NCBI GenBank assembly: GCA_029553955.1
Contig: JAKPJZ010000049.1
Location: forward strand, 1-61,870
Length of the DNA: 61,870 nucleotides
Source of the DNA: Chloroflexota bacterium
GTDB lineage: Bacteria > Chloroflexota > Anaerolineae > SpSt-313
Direction of reading: 5' to 3'
Shown here: positions 8,267-16,071 of the stretch, piece by piece
Numbering within the stretch: position 1 is the stretch's first letter
Layout of the letters: every line of letters begins with the position of its first letter
Program-made: the position numbers and the translations under genes
Notes under the pieces: generated by a model
Told to the model about the DNA's origin: nothing
Databases searched by the model: none
Seen by the model: only the letters and a program-made list of their open reading frames with translations

Positions 8267-8853
8267 CGTGCAATCTCCATCAGCGTCGCCAGGATGATTC
8301 TGAGGTCGAGCCAGAGAGAGCGCCGGCGGACGTACTCCAGGTCGAAGGCGAGCTTTTCTTGCATGACCTGACGATAGGTTGCCTCCAGGTCGCCTGCCGC
8401 GGCCAGGAGTTGCTCCTCGTGGCGGTACTTGACCGTGGCCAGGCCGGTGATGCCAGGGCGCACGCAGAGCACCTCGCGCTGGGCGGGGGTGTAGAGGGCC
8501 ACGTACTTGAGGTCTTCGGGCCGCGGGCCCACCAGGCTCATATCGCCGCGGAGCACGTTGAGGAGCTGGGGCAGCTCGTCGAGCTTACTGCGCCGCAGCC
8601 AGCGGCCGATACGGGTGACGCGGCGGTCGCCGCCGGCGGTGACGGCCGGGCCCTGGCGGTCGGCGCCGGCCACCATCGTGCGGAACTTGTACATGGCAAA
8701 GGGGCGGCCGTCCTTGCCGATGCGCCTGGCCCTGTACAAGGCCGGGCCGGGCGAATCGAGCCTGACGGCGATGGCGATCAGCGCCAACAGCGGCGACAGG
8801 AGCACCAGCCCAAGCAGGGCGGCAACCGCATCGATGGCGCGCTTGACGGCCAT
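8263..8853 (-). CDS. polyprenyl-phosphate sugar-1-phosphate transferase (priming)
   Basis: 196 aa: the minimal catalytic form (PglC-like) of the bacterial sugar transferase family that starts a repeat unit by moving sugar-1-phosphate from UDP-sugar to undecaprenyl phosphate. A hydrophobic membrane segment at about 10-32 is followed by DSPGPALYRARRIGKDG, MYKFRTM, LDELPQLLNVLRGDMSLVGP and RPGITGLATVKYR, all hallmark motifs. ATG 8853 has GGTGAGG directly upstream and follows the acetyltransferase-like gene by 4 bp. The large membrane N-terminus of WcaJ-type enzymes is absent. Confidence 0.93.
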   Translation of the reverse strand: MAVKRAIDAVAALLGLVLLSPLLALIAIAVRLDSPGPALYRARRIGKDGRPFAMYKFRTMVAGADRQGPAVTAGGDRRVTRIGRWLRRSKLDELPQLLNVLRGDMSLVGPRPEDLKYVALYTPAQREVLCVRPGITGLATVKYRHEEQLLAAAGDLEATYRQVMQEKLAFDLEYVRRRSLWLDLRIILATLMEIAR

Positions 8854-8857
8854 GGCC

Positions 8858-9880
8858 TCACCCCGCCAGCCCGGCGCCGCGTCGCGCGCGCCGGTGCGCC
8901 CCTTCGCTGCCTGGCACCGCCGCCGGCCCAGCGAACTGGTCGCGCAGCGGCTCGGGCAGGTCCTGCTCCTGCACCGGGCGGCGGCCTTCCAGGTAGAAGC
9001 GCAGCATCCCTTCGGCCTTGGCCAATGTGTGCTGGCCCGGCCTCGAGGCCAGCAGACGGCGCAGCAGCGCATGGCCGGCGCGCGTGCACAGGGGCGCCAG
9101 CCAGGGGTGGAAGACGACCCGCTGCCGCACCGCCTTGGCCGTGAGGCCCATGCGCAGCTTGAACTGGTCCATGCTGGGCGGCGCATCGAGCGATTGCAGG
9201 CAGAAAAAGACCGAGGCCATGCCGGGGCGCTCGAGGGCCGCCTGGGTCACGGCGAAAAAGATGGCATTGTTCGCCCGGTGCTGCAGGCCGGCCGAGGCGC
9301 TCTGTTCGTAGGGCAGGGTGTAGCAGCCGGCGCACGAGAAGGCCAGGAACGACGCCAGGAGCTGCCCGTCGTGCAGCGCGCCCCAGGCCTCAAAGCCCGG
9401 CAGGCCCTGTGCGCTCTCGCAGAGCCGGCGCCACCAGGCCGCATCCTCGGCGCCGGCCCGGCCCTGGCGCTCCAAGCTGTCGGCCCGCAGCGCCCAGCCC
9501 TCCTCGGCCAGGCGGCTGAGGGGGATAGGCTCGACGCGGGCATAGTCGAGCCCGCGGCACACGTTCTGGCGCGCCTGCCGCGAGAGCGAAGAGAGGTCGT
9601 ACGCCGGGTCTTCGCAGACGATGTGGTAGCTCACCTTGCCCAGCGGCGCGCGCAGCGGCGCCGAGTAGCGCAGCGCCATGGCCCCATGGGCAAGCAGCAG
9701 GCTTCTGAGCTCCGCCTTCGCGGGCTCGATGGTCCAGTGGTAGGGAATGGCCTGGTACACGCGCGGGCCGGCCTCGTACCAGTAGCTCGACGCGGTGCGC
9801 AGCACACGGTAGCCCTGTCGCCGGAACCACTCGGCGAACACCGCTGCAGCCGAGGTGCCATCGTCGTGCATCGTGGCCAT
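8858..9880 (-). CDS. GNAT/FemAB-like N-acyltransferase
   Basis: The 340-aa protein resembles the BioF2/FemAB-like acetyltransferases common in capsule clusters, which are thought to transfer acyl or aminoacyl groups to sugars. Supporting segments are VFAEWFRRQGYRVLRTASSYW near the start and, in the C-terminal half, GQLLASFLAFSCAGCYTLPY and FKLRMGL. Residues beyond 300 look variable. ATG 9880 overlaps the TGA of the preceding gene by 1 nt, indicating coupling. The substrate is unknown. Confidence 0.65.
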   Translation of the reverse strand: MATMHDDGTSAAAVFAEWFRRQGYRVLRTASSYWYEAGPRVYQAIPYHWTIEPAKAELRSLLLAHGAMALRYSAPLRAPLGKVSYHIVCEDPAYDLSSLSRQARQNVCRGLDYARVEPIPLSRLAEEGWALRADSLERQGRAGAEDAAWWRRLCESAQGLPGFEAWGALHDGQLLASFLAFSCAGCYTLPYEQSASAGLQHRANNAIFFAVTQAALERPGMASVFFCLQSLDAPPSMDQFKLRMGLTAKAVRQRVVFHPWLAPLCTRAGHALLRRLLASRPGQHTLAKAEGMLRFYLEGRRPVQEQDLPEPLRDQFAGPAAVPGSEGAHRRARRGAGLAG

Positions 9881-10419
9881 CAGTCGATCTTTTCCAGCCA
9901 CTCCTCGCGCCAGAAGAGGTGGCAGGCGCGGTCGCAGCGGCCAAAGTCGGCGGTGCCCTGGCAGATGACTCCCTCGAGGAGCACGATGCCCCGCGAGCGC
10001 TTGACGCGCAGGTCGCGCTCGTCGACAAAGCGCTCCATCGTCTTGAGGATGCGCTGCGTGCTGCCGCAGTACTGGGCCATCTCGGGCATAAAGGCGCAGC
10101 CCCTGAGCTGGCGCCAGTGGTTGAGCGTGGCCTCGATCTCTTCCTTGGGCCGCACGCGCACCAGGTCGCCGGCCTGCAGGTGCGTGACGGCAACCGCCGC
10201 CAGCGCCGCCGGCCTGACGCCGCGGCCAGTGACGCCGGCCAGCCGGTTCAAGAGGTCGTTGGTGCGCGCCTTGAGCGTCCGTTCCTGGCTGGGGCTGAGG
10301 TGCCGGCGCAGCATCAGCTTCAGGCGCCTGGCGAGCGACGCCGGCGGCGCCGCGGCCGCGCCTGTGGCCACCCGCCGCAAACAGGGGATCTGACAAGCCA
10401 TCAGTACGCCAAGTTTCAT
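9880..10419 (-). CDS. 179-aa conserved-type unknown protein of capsule loci
   Basis: I do not assign a function. The C-terminal half is the most distinctive: VRVRPKEEIEATL, a FMPEMAQYCGS box, then ERFVDERDL, LLEGVICQG and GRCDRACHLFWREEWLEK. Cys residues in the last 30 positions (VIC, GRC, RAC) and a His could form a metal site. The N-terminus is basic and Leu-rich. I recall similar short proteins beside glycosyltransferases, but this is not verified. ATG 10419 has GGAGG 8 nt upstream; its stop overlaps the start of the acetyltransferase-like gene. Confidence 0.6.
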   Translation of the reverse strand: MKLGVLMACQIPCLRRVATGAAAAPPASLARRLKLMLRRHLSPSQERTLKARTNDLLNRLAGVTGRGVRPAALAAVAVTHLQAGDLVRVRPKEEIEATLNHWRQLRGCAFMPEMAQYCGSTQRILKTMERFVDERDLRVKRSRGIVLLEGVICQGTADFGRCDRACHLFWREEWLEKID

Positions 10420-10470
10420 CGGTCTCCTCCATCTTCGTCTGGGCACCTTCATGGACCAGATGCTCCACCA

Positions 10471-10565
10471 TTGAGGCAAGGTCTCACCGCAGAGGCGCAG
10501 AGGGCGCAGAGGCTCTGCTGCTCCCCTCTGCGTCCTCTGCGCCTCTGCGGTGAGTATCCTCATCG
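10471..10565. repeat. dispersed inverted repeat, family A (copy 2)
   Basis: Arms at 10483-10512 and 10526-10555 are built of CGCAGAGG units. The element shares flanking ATTGAGGCAAG with copy 1 at 700-825. It contains the stop codon and last codons of the adjacent glycosyltransferase gene (stop at 10484). Confidence 0.85.
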
Positions 10566-11803
10566 GCATGAGGCGAAGCTTGGCCAGGGATCGCGCTGGC
10601 AAAGAGCTGCTCGAACTGCTCGGCGGCCGACTGGGGCGAGTGGTGGCGCAGGGCGTAGTCGCGCCCGTTGCGCCCCAGGCGCGCACACAGGTCAGGGTCC
10701 GACCGCAAGGCGAGGATGGCGCCGGCGAGCTCCTCCGGCGACTCGGGCGGCACGCACAGTCCCGCTTGGGCGCGCTGCACCAACTGCCAGGCGTCGCTGC
10801 CCTCGTCGAGGCTGGCCAGCAGCGGCCGGCCGCTGGCCAGGATGGAAAAGATCTTGGAGGGCAGCGAGCGCAGCGCCACGCCCTTCTGCAGCGGCACGAG
10901 CGAGACGTCGGCCGTCGCCAAGACCTCGGGCAGGCGGGCGCGGGGCTGGAAGGGCAGGAAACGCACGTTGGCCAGCCGGCGCGACTGCGCCTCGGCCTGC
11001 AGGCTCGCCCGGCCCGTGCCGTCGCCTACGAACACAAAGCGCATGTCTTCGTGGCCGGCGAGCTGCGCCGCCGCGCTCAGCACGTGCTCCAGGCCCTGCG
11101 AGAGGCCGATGTTGCCCGCATAGAGGGCCACAAAGCAGCCGTCCAGCCCGTTCTCGCGGGCATAGTCGTTATCGCGTGGCAGCGGCCGGATCAGGTCGGT
11201 GTCGACCCAGTCGTACACCAGCGCCATCTTGGAAGCGGGCACACCCTGCGCGGCGACGCCCGGCCTGAAGGACTCGGAGAGCACCCGCACCCACGCCGCG
11301 CGCCGCAGACAAAAGCGCTCCAGCGCCCCGACCGCCGTGATCACCGCCCGATGGCGGAAGACCCCCAGGGCCACGCCCACATCGGGGTACACGTCGTGCA
11401 CCGAGTAGATGGCCGGCTTGCGCCGGAGCGTGGCGAGCAAGGCAAAGGGAAGGCCGACGGCCAACGCCGGGTTGCCCAGGAGCACGGCGTCATAGCGCTC
11501 GCTTAGGCCGGCCCAGGCCGCGCCCAGTTGATAGCAGGCGAACTGCAAGAGCCGCTGCGGCAACCTGGCGCGCTGCACCGAGGGCACGGGCACGCGGATC
11601 ACCTGCACGCCGCGCTCCAGCGAGCGCTGCAGTGTGTGCCGGCGGTACTCCGGCCGCACCCGGCCTGTGGGATAGTGCGGCACGGAGGTGAGCACGGTCA
11701 CCTGGTGCCCACGGCGCGCCAGCTCCTCACAGAGCATGGCGTAAAGCGGCGCGGCCGGCCCGCCGTCGGGGCTGTAGTACAGGGTGACGACCAGGATGCG
11801 CAT
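10484..11803 (-). CDS. GT4 glycosyltransferase (WcaI/WbuB-like)
   Basis: 439 aa. It begins MRILVVTLYYSPDGGPAAPLYAMLC, typical of WcaI-like GT-B enzymes, and carries SVHDVYPDV, the donor-site region YAGNIGLSQGLEHVL and the VPLQKGVALRSLPSKIFSIL loop. It adds one sugar to the lipid-linked repeat unit on the cytoplasmic face. ATG 11803 has GGAGG 7 nt upstream. The last roughly 25 residues (ADEDTHRRGAEDAEG...) are encoded by repeat family A, which also supplies the TGA stop, so the native C-terminus may have been replaced. Confidence 0.87.
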   Translation of the reverse strand: MRILVVTLYYSPDGGPAAPLYAMLCEELARRGHQVTVLTSVPHYPTGRVRPEYRRHTLQRSLERGVQVIRVPVPSVQRARLPQRLLQFACYQLGAAWAGLSERYDAVLLGNPALAVGLPFALLATLRRKPAIYSVHDVYPDVGVALGVFRHRAVITAVGALERFCLRRAAWVRVLSESFRPGVAAQGVPASKMALVYDWVDTDLIRPLPRDNDYARENGLDGCFVALYAGNIGLSQGLEHVLSAAAQLAGHEDMRFVFVGDGTGRASLQAEAQSRRLANVRFLPFQPRARLPEVLATADVSLVPLQKGVALRSLPSKIFSILASGRPLLASLDEGSDAWQLVQRAQAGLCVPPESPEELAGAILALRSDPDLCARLGRNGRDYALRHHSPQSAAEQFEQLFASAIPGQASPHADEDTHRRGAEDAEGSSRASAPSAPLR

Positions 11804-11830
11804 GGCACGGCCTCCGGTCTCTTTCTTGTC

Positions 11831-11908
11831 GGGGAATTCTCGGCGGGTTGGCTGGTCCGTGGCCGCCCGCGGGCGGCCACGGACCAGCCAACCCGCCGAG
11901 AATTCCCC
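11831..11908. repeat. 78-bp perfect palindrome (family C)
   Basis: Every base from 11831 to 11869 pairs with 11870 to 11908, with no loop. It lies in the 160-bp gap between the GDP-mannose epimerase and GT4 genes. Flanking sequence (GGGTTCGGCTCCGGTCATG and onward) resembles the flanks of the family C palindromes at 4025 and 23488. Confidence 0.92.
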
Positions 11909-11963
11909 CCAAAAGGGTTCGGCTCCGGTCATGGGCGAAGCGTGAGACCCGGATAGCGGACCA

Positions 11964-12986
11964 CTACGGACAAGTTCGAAGGATGGGGAATTGCACCGGC
12001 ATCGGCTGCGCCCCCAGCTCCAACCGGCCGCGCACCTGGGCCTCGATCCAGGCGTAGGTGCGCGCCAGGCCCTCCTCCAGTGTAATCTGTGGCTCCCAGC
12101 CCAGCACCTGGCGCAGCCGCGAGTTGTCGGAATTGCGGCCGCGCACCCCCTGCGGTCCGGGCACGTGCCGCTTCTCGATGCGCACCCCGGCAATGCTCGC
12201 GACCATGTCGGCCAGCTCGTTGATCGTCACCAGGCGGTCCTGCCCCAGGTTGAGCGGCTCAGCATAGTCGGAGCGCATCAGCTTGTAGATGCCGGTCACG
12301 CAGTCGTCGATGTAGCAGAACGAGCGGGTCTGCTCGCCGTCGCCCCAGACCTCGATCTCGGGGTTGCCGGTGAACTTGGCCATGGCCACTTTGCGGCACA
12401 TGGCCGCCGGGGCCTTTTCGCGGCCGCCCTCCCAGGTGCCTTGGGGGCCAAAGATGTTGTGAAAGCGCACGATGCGCGTCTCCAGGCCATAATCCTCGCG
12501 GTAGTGCAGGCAGAGCCGCTCGATGACCAGCTTCTCCCAGCCATAGGCATCCTGGGGCTGGGCCGGGTAGGCATCCTCTTCTTTGAGCGGGATGACGTTG
12601 GCCTCGGTCTGCCGGTACTCGGGGTAGACGCAGGCCGACGAGGTGTAAAAGTAGCGCCCCACGCCGTTGGCGCGCGCCGCCTCGAGGGTGTGGATGTTGA
12701 TCAGCGCATTGTTGCGCAAGATCTCGGCGTGGTGCGCCGAGATAAAGCCCATGCCGCCCATATCCGCGGCGAGGGCATACACCTCGTCGACGGCACGGGT
12801 GGCCTGCAGGCAGTTGTCCCAGCGACGCAGGTCGAGCAGCTCGAACTCGTCGGCGTCGCTGTCACTGAATTCGGGGCGCTTGATATCGATGCCCCGCACC
12901 CAGTAGCCCTGCTGCTTGAGGTAGCTGACCAGGTGGTGGCCGATGAAGCCACCGGCACCGGTGACGAGCACTCGTGGCTGTGTCAA
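11964..12986 (-). CDS. gme: GDP-mannose 3,5-epimerase
   Basis: 340 aa; converts GDP-D-mannose to GDP-L-galactose (and GDP-L-gulose). It follows the plant enzyme closely: GAGGFIGHH (10-18), ADMGGMGFI (74-82), SSACVYPE with Cys119, the Y148-x3-K152 pair in DAYGWEKL, GREKAPAAMCRK with Lys191, and GPQGVRGRNSDN. Cys119 and Lys191 match the acid/base pair of plant GME. No ATG lies near the start; TTG 12986 is chosen because GGAGG is 8 nt upstream. Placed among glycosyltransferases, it implies an L-galactose or L-gulose unit in the polysaccharide. Confidence 0.9.
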   Translation of the reverse strand: MTQPRVLVTGAGGFIGHHLVSYLKQQGYWVRGIDIKRPEFSDSDADEFELLDLRRWDNCLQATRAVDEVYALAADMGGMGFISAHHAEILRNNALINIHTLEAARANGVGRYFYTSSACVYPEYRQTEANVIPLKEEDAYPAQPQDAYGWEKLVIERLCLHYREDYGLETRIVRFHNIFGPQGTWEGGREKAPAAMCRKVAMAKFTGNPEIEVWGDGEQTRSFCYIDDCVTGIYKLMRSDYAEPLNLGQDRLVTINELADMVASIAGVRIEKRHVPGPQGVRGRNSDNSRLRQVLGWEPQITLEEGLARTYAWIEAQVRGRLELGAQPMPVQFPILRTCP

Positions 12987-13000
12987 CTCACGTACCTCCT

Positions 13001-13612
13001 CTACAGAGTTCGCACCACGCGGGCGGGGTTTCCGGCGGCGACGACGTGGGGCGGCACGTCGCGAGTGACCACACTGCCGGCCCCGATCACGCTGCCGCGG
13101 CCAATGGTGACCCCCTTCAGGATCAGGCACTGCATGCCGATAAAGACATCGTCGGCAATCTCGACGGGGGCGGCCCGTCCATCCGCAGGCTTGAGCTTGC
13201 GATATTCGGGGTCCAGGGGATGGAAATCGGTGTCGGTGATGATTGTATTGACGCCCACCGCCACGTTGTTGCCGATGGCAATCCTCGTCGCCGCGCAGAG
13301 CGCGCCGCCGGTCATGCAAAAGTTGGCGCCGGCCTCGAGGATCGCGCTGGGCTGCCAGGTGGCGATGATGACAGCGTGGTTGACCCCCAAGGGGTTGGCG
13401 CCCGGCGACGAGCGCAGGCACAGGCCCGGGCCAAAGGAGATGCGGCTGTGCCGGTGCTTCTGGATGATGGGGACTCCAAAGAGGCGCCAGCCCGGCTGCC
13501 AGCGAATGCCGTTGAGCGCGAACAGCAGGCGGGCGGGCGAGTACACAAGCGCGCAGTGCAATGCGTTCCGCGCCTTCCACGGAGTGTCGAGCACCGTGCG
13601 GATATCGCGCAT
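13001..13612 (-). CDS. hexapeptide-repeat O-acetyltransferase (WcaF-like)
   Basis: 203 aa from ATG 13612 (an in-frame start at 13651 is possible but overlaps the GT gene more). The left-handed beta-helix repeats are clear: ILEAGANFCMTGG, IAIGNNVAVGVNTIITDTDF with the catalytic-type His in TDFHPLDPEYR, IADDVFIGMQCLILKGVTIG, and AGNPARVVRTL at the end. Such enzymes move acetyl or another acyl group from CoA to a sugar hydroxyl. It sits between a GT4 gene and the GDP-mannose epimerase, so it probably decorates the repeat unit. Confidence 0.85.
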   Translation of the reverse strand: MRDIRTVLDTPWKARNALHCALVYSPARLLFALNGIRWQPGWRLFGVPIIQKHRHSRISFGPGLCLRSSPGANPLGVNHAVIIATWQPSAILEAGANFCMTGGALCAATRIAIGNNVAVGVNTIITDTDFHPLDPEYRKLKPADGRAAPVEIADDVFIGMQCLILKGVTIGRGSVIGAGSVVTRDVPPHVVAAGNPARVVRTL

Positions 13613-13616
13613 CTCA

Positions 13617-14822
13617 TCATCTCGAGGCGGCGCTCGTCGCCTCGCCTCCACCGCCTTTGGCTTGTGCTGTGCGCCGACCCTGCCCGCGATCGAGCGTAGC
13701 CTGGTAGATGCCGACGAGCTGTGCTACGCACTGCTCAATGTCGTACTGCTCCGCAGCCATCCGGCGGCCGGCGCGTCCCATCGAGTCGCATAGCTGTTGG
13801 TCGATGGCGAGCGTACGGAGGGCATGGGCGAGTTGCTCCGGGCAAGCAGGCTCTACCAACACACCATTGACCCCGTCAGCTACCAGGTCGGGCAGCCCGC
13901 CCACCCTGGTGGCCACAACCGGCAGCGCGCAGGCCATGGCCTCGATGACGGCCATCGGCATGCCTTCATGGTAGGAGGGGTAGACAAAGGCATCGGCCCT
14001 GGCAAAGAAGGCCTCCTTCTCGGCGCCAGAAGCAGCGGGGCACAGCCTCACGCACCCGGTGAGGCCGGCGCTCTTGATCTCGGCGTCCAGCCGCCGGCGG
14101 TCGCCCTGGGCCAGCTCGTCTCCCACCAGCTCAAACGCCACGTCGAGCCCCCCTGAGCAGACGAGCCGCGCCGCAGCGAGCAGATCGAAGGTGCCCTTGG
14201 CCCTCCCCAAGTACCCCAGATAGAGCACCCTGAAGGGCCCAGTCTTTCCCCGTTCCAGGCGCTGCCGGGCAATGGCCTGGTACGGCGCCAGGTTCATGGC
14301 GTTGGGCAGGTAGTACACCGGGCAGCCCGGCACCACAAGGCCTATCTGTGCCCATTCGCTGGAGAGGGCGACAATGCCGTCGCTGAGGCCGGCTATGCGG
14401 CGAAAGAACCACCGCCACCATCTCGGGCGGTCGCTGTAGAGCGCCGCCACGCTGCAGTGTGGATGCAGCAATACCCGGCTCCCCACCAGCCGGGCGGCGA
14501 GCACACAGACGCTGTGCTTGACGAACGACAGGCCAAAGGCCGTGGCGATATGGGCGACCTGCGGCCGAAAACGCGCGGCAGCCGCGGCGAAGCGTCCGCA
14601 ATCGGCAGCAGCGGATATCAGGTTGCCCGCGCAGAGCCTGCCGCTGCGGAGCAAGGCCCGCCCCGCCGGGCTGGTGCGCACAAAGCGCATCTCCACCCGC
14701 TCCGGCAGCGATGATTCCAGGAGGGCCTGGCAGAATGCCGCGATGCCTCCCACAGGCGGGGGCACAGGGCCGGAAAGGAGCACGCGGGGCCTGGTGCCTG
14801 CCTCAGTGGTCTTGCCTGGCAT
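13617..14822 (-). CDS. GT4 glycosyltransferase
   Basis: 401 aa GT-B enzyme. The N-terminal SGPVPPPVGGIAAFCQALL is the acceptor-side glycine loop; LYLGYLGRAKGTFDLLAAA opens the donor domain; AFVYPSYHEGMPMAVIEAMA carries the E-x7-E motif and ATRVGGLPDLV follows. Retaining transfer of a nucleotide sugar is expected. ATG 14822 has GAGGGA upstream, and the start overlaps the preceding GT4 gene by 20 bp. Confidence 0.88.
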   Translation of the reverse strand: MPGKTTEAGTRPRVLLSGPVPPPVGGIAAFCQALLESSLPERVEMRFVRTSPAGRALLRSGRLCAGNLISAAADCGRFAAAAARFRPQVAHIATAFGLSFVKHSVCVLAARLVGSRVLLHPHCSVAALYSDRPRWWRWFFRRIAGLSDGIVALSSEWAQIGLVVPGCPVYYLPNAMNLAPYQAIARQRLERGKTGPFRVLYLGYLGRAKGTFDLLAAARLVCSGGLDVAFELVGDELAQGDRRRLDAEIKSAGLTGCVRLCPAASGAEKEAFFARADAFVYPSYHEGMPMAVIEAMACALPVVATRVGGLPDLVADGVNGVLVEPACPEQLAHALRTLAIDQQLCDSMGRAGRRMAAEQYDIEQCVAQLVGIYQATLDRGQGRRTAQAKGGGGEATSAASR

Positions 14823-16071
14823 ATTCCCTCGCGCAGTCTCTCGTGAGCAGATGCCGTGGGAGCTGACCGGGGCTTTCCAGGAGGACGTGCAGGTATTGGT
14901 CCACTACCGTCTCCAGCTCGAAGCGGCGCCAACTGCCCTCCGCGGGGGGTGGCACGTCGCCGTCGAGCGCCGCTGCCATCGCCAGGGTCAGCTCCTCCTC
15001 ATCGCCCACCGGCACCAGCCGGCCATGGCGGCCGCCCTCCAGGATCTCGCGCGGGCCGCTCGGGCAGTCGGTGGCCACCAGGGGCACGCCGCAGCACAGG
15101 GCTTCGATGAGGACGCCGGGCAGGCCCTCCCACCGGGAGGAAAGCACAAAGGTTGCGGCGCGCGCCATGTAGGGGTAGGGGTTGGCGACAAAACCGGGCA
15201 TGGCGACGTCGTGCGCCACGCCGAGCTGCCGCACCAGGGCTTCGAGGCCCGGCCGCTCCTCCCCCTCGCCGAGGATGAGCAGCCGCACCGCCCGGCCCCA
15301 ACGCAAGCGGGCGAAGCAGCGGATGAGCAGCGGCCAGTCCTTCTGGGCGGTCAGGCGCCCAACCGCCACGATCACAGGCGGCTCGCCCATATCGAACCAA
15401 GGATGCTCGAGAGGCTCGTGCAGCTTGGCCACGAACTGGGGGGTGACGATGGGGTTATAGATGACCCGGATGCACTCGCGCGGGAGCCGGGCGGCCTGTG
15501 CCAGGTCGTCGGCCACGCCCTGTGAGACGGCGACGATCGCGTCGGCCCAGGGGTAGCAGCGCCTGGCCAGTCGCGGCATCAGGCGCAGGCGCAAGTCCGA
15601 CGCATAGTGGCCGGCCTCGCGAGAGAGCGTGTTGCGCTCGCTCACGGCGATGCGCGTGGGCACCCCGGCCAGGCGTCGCGCCCACAGGGCGACCATGTTG
15701 GCGTGCAAGACCGAGAGAAGCGCCGCCGGCCGCTCGCGGCGCAGGTAGGAAACCAGGCCCGGCAGGCTGGCGAGCACGCGGCGCGCCCCAAGGTCCACAA
15801 GGTGAACCGTGGCCGGCACTTCCCCCAGCAGGGGCCCGGTCGCGTGGGCCAACACCAGGTCCACGGCGAACCCACGGTCCGCGATGCCGCCGGCCAGCTT
15901 GAGCATCGATCGCTCGGCGCCGCCGACGGCCAGGTAGGGGACGAGGATCGAGAGGCGCTTCGCCCCGCCGGCCAGGCCCGCGCGCGCCGCATCGCGAGCG
16001 CGGTCTGCCGGAGGGCACTGCCAACGAGGCTCCCCTATCGTAGCGTTGGGCAGCACATCATCGCCGGCCAT
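14803..16071 (-). CDS. GT4 glycosyltransferase
   Basis: 422 aa GT-B enzyme. Signatures are LVPYLAVGGAERSMLKLAGG near residue 45, VGRLTAQKDWPLLIRCFARL at the donor domain, and LSSRWEGLPGVLIEALCCG with the E-x7-E pair. The first 35 residues (MAGDDVLPNATIGEPRW...) are not part of the fold, so a later start is possible. It overlaps the polymerase gene by 14 bp and the next GT4 gene by 20 bp, so it sits tightly within the operon. Confidence 0.88.
   Translation of the reverse strand: MAGDDVLPNATIGEPRWQCPPADRARDAARAGLAGGAKRLSILVPYLAVGGAERSMLKLAGGIADRGFAVDLVLAHATGPLLGEVPATVHLVDLGARRVLASLPGLVSYLRRERPAALLSVLHANMVALWARRLAGVPTRIAVSERNTLSREAGHYASDLRLRLMPRLARRCYPWADAIVAVSQGVADDLAQAARLPRECIRVIYNPIVTPQFVAKLHEPLEHPWFDMGEPPVIVAVGRLTAQKDWPLLIRCFARLRWGRAVRLLILGEGEERPGLEALVRQLGVAHDVAMPGFVANPYPYMARAATFVLSSRWEGLPGVLIEALCCGVPLVATDCPSGPREILEGGRHGRLVPVGDEEELTLAMAAALDGDVPPPAEGSWRRFELETVVDQYLHVLLESPGQLPRHLLTRDCAREYARQDH

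Noticed and set aside
10420..10471. A start at 10471 for the FemAB-like protein, giving 537 aa
   Set aside because: The first 197 residues of that frame are a shadow of the 179-aa gene read in a different frame. ATG 9880 overlaps the preceding stop and begins the real fold.
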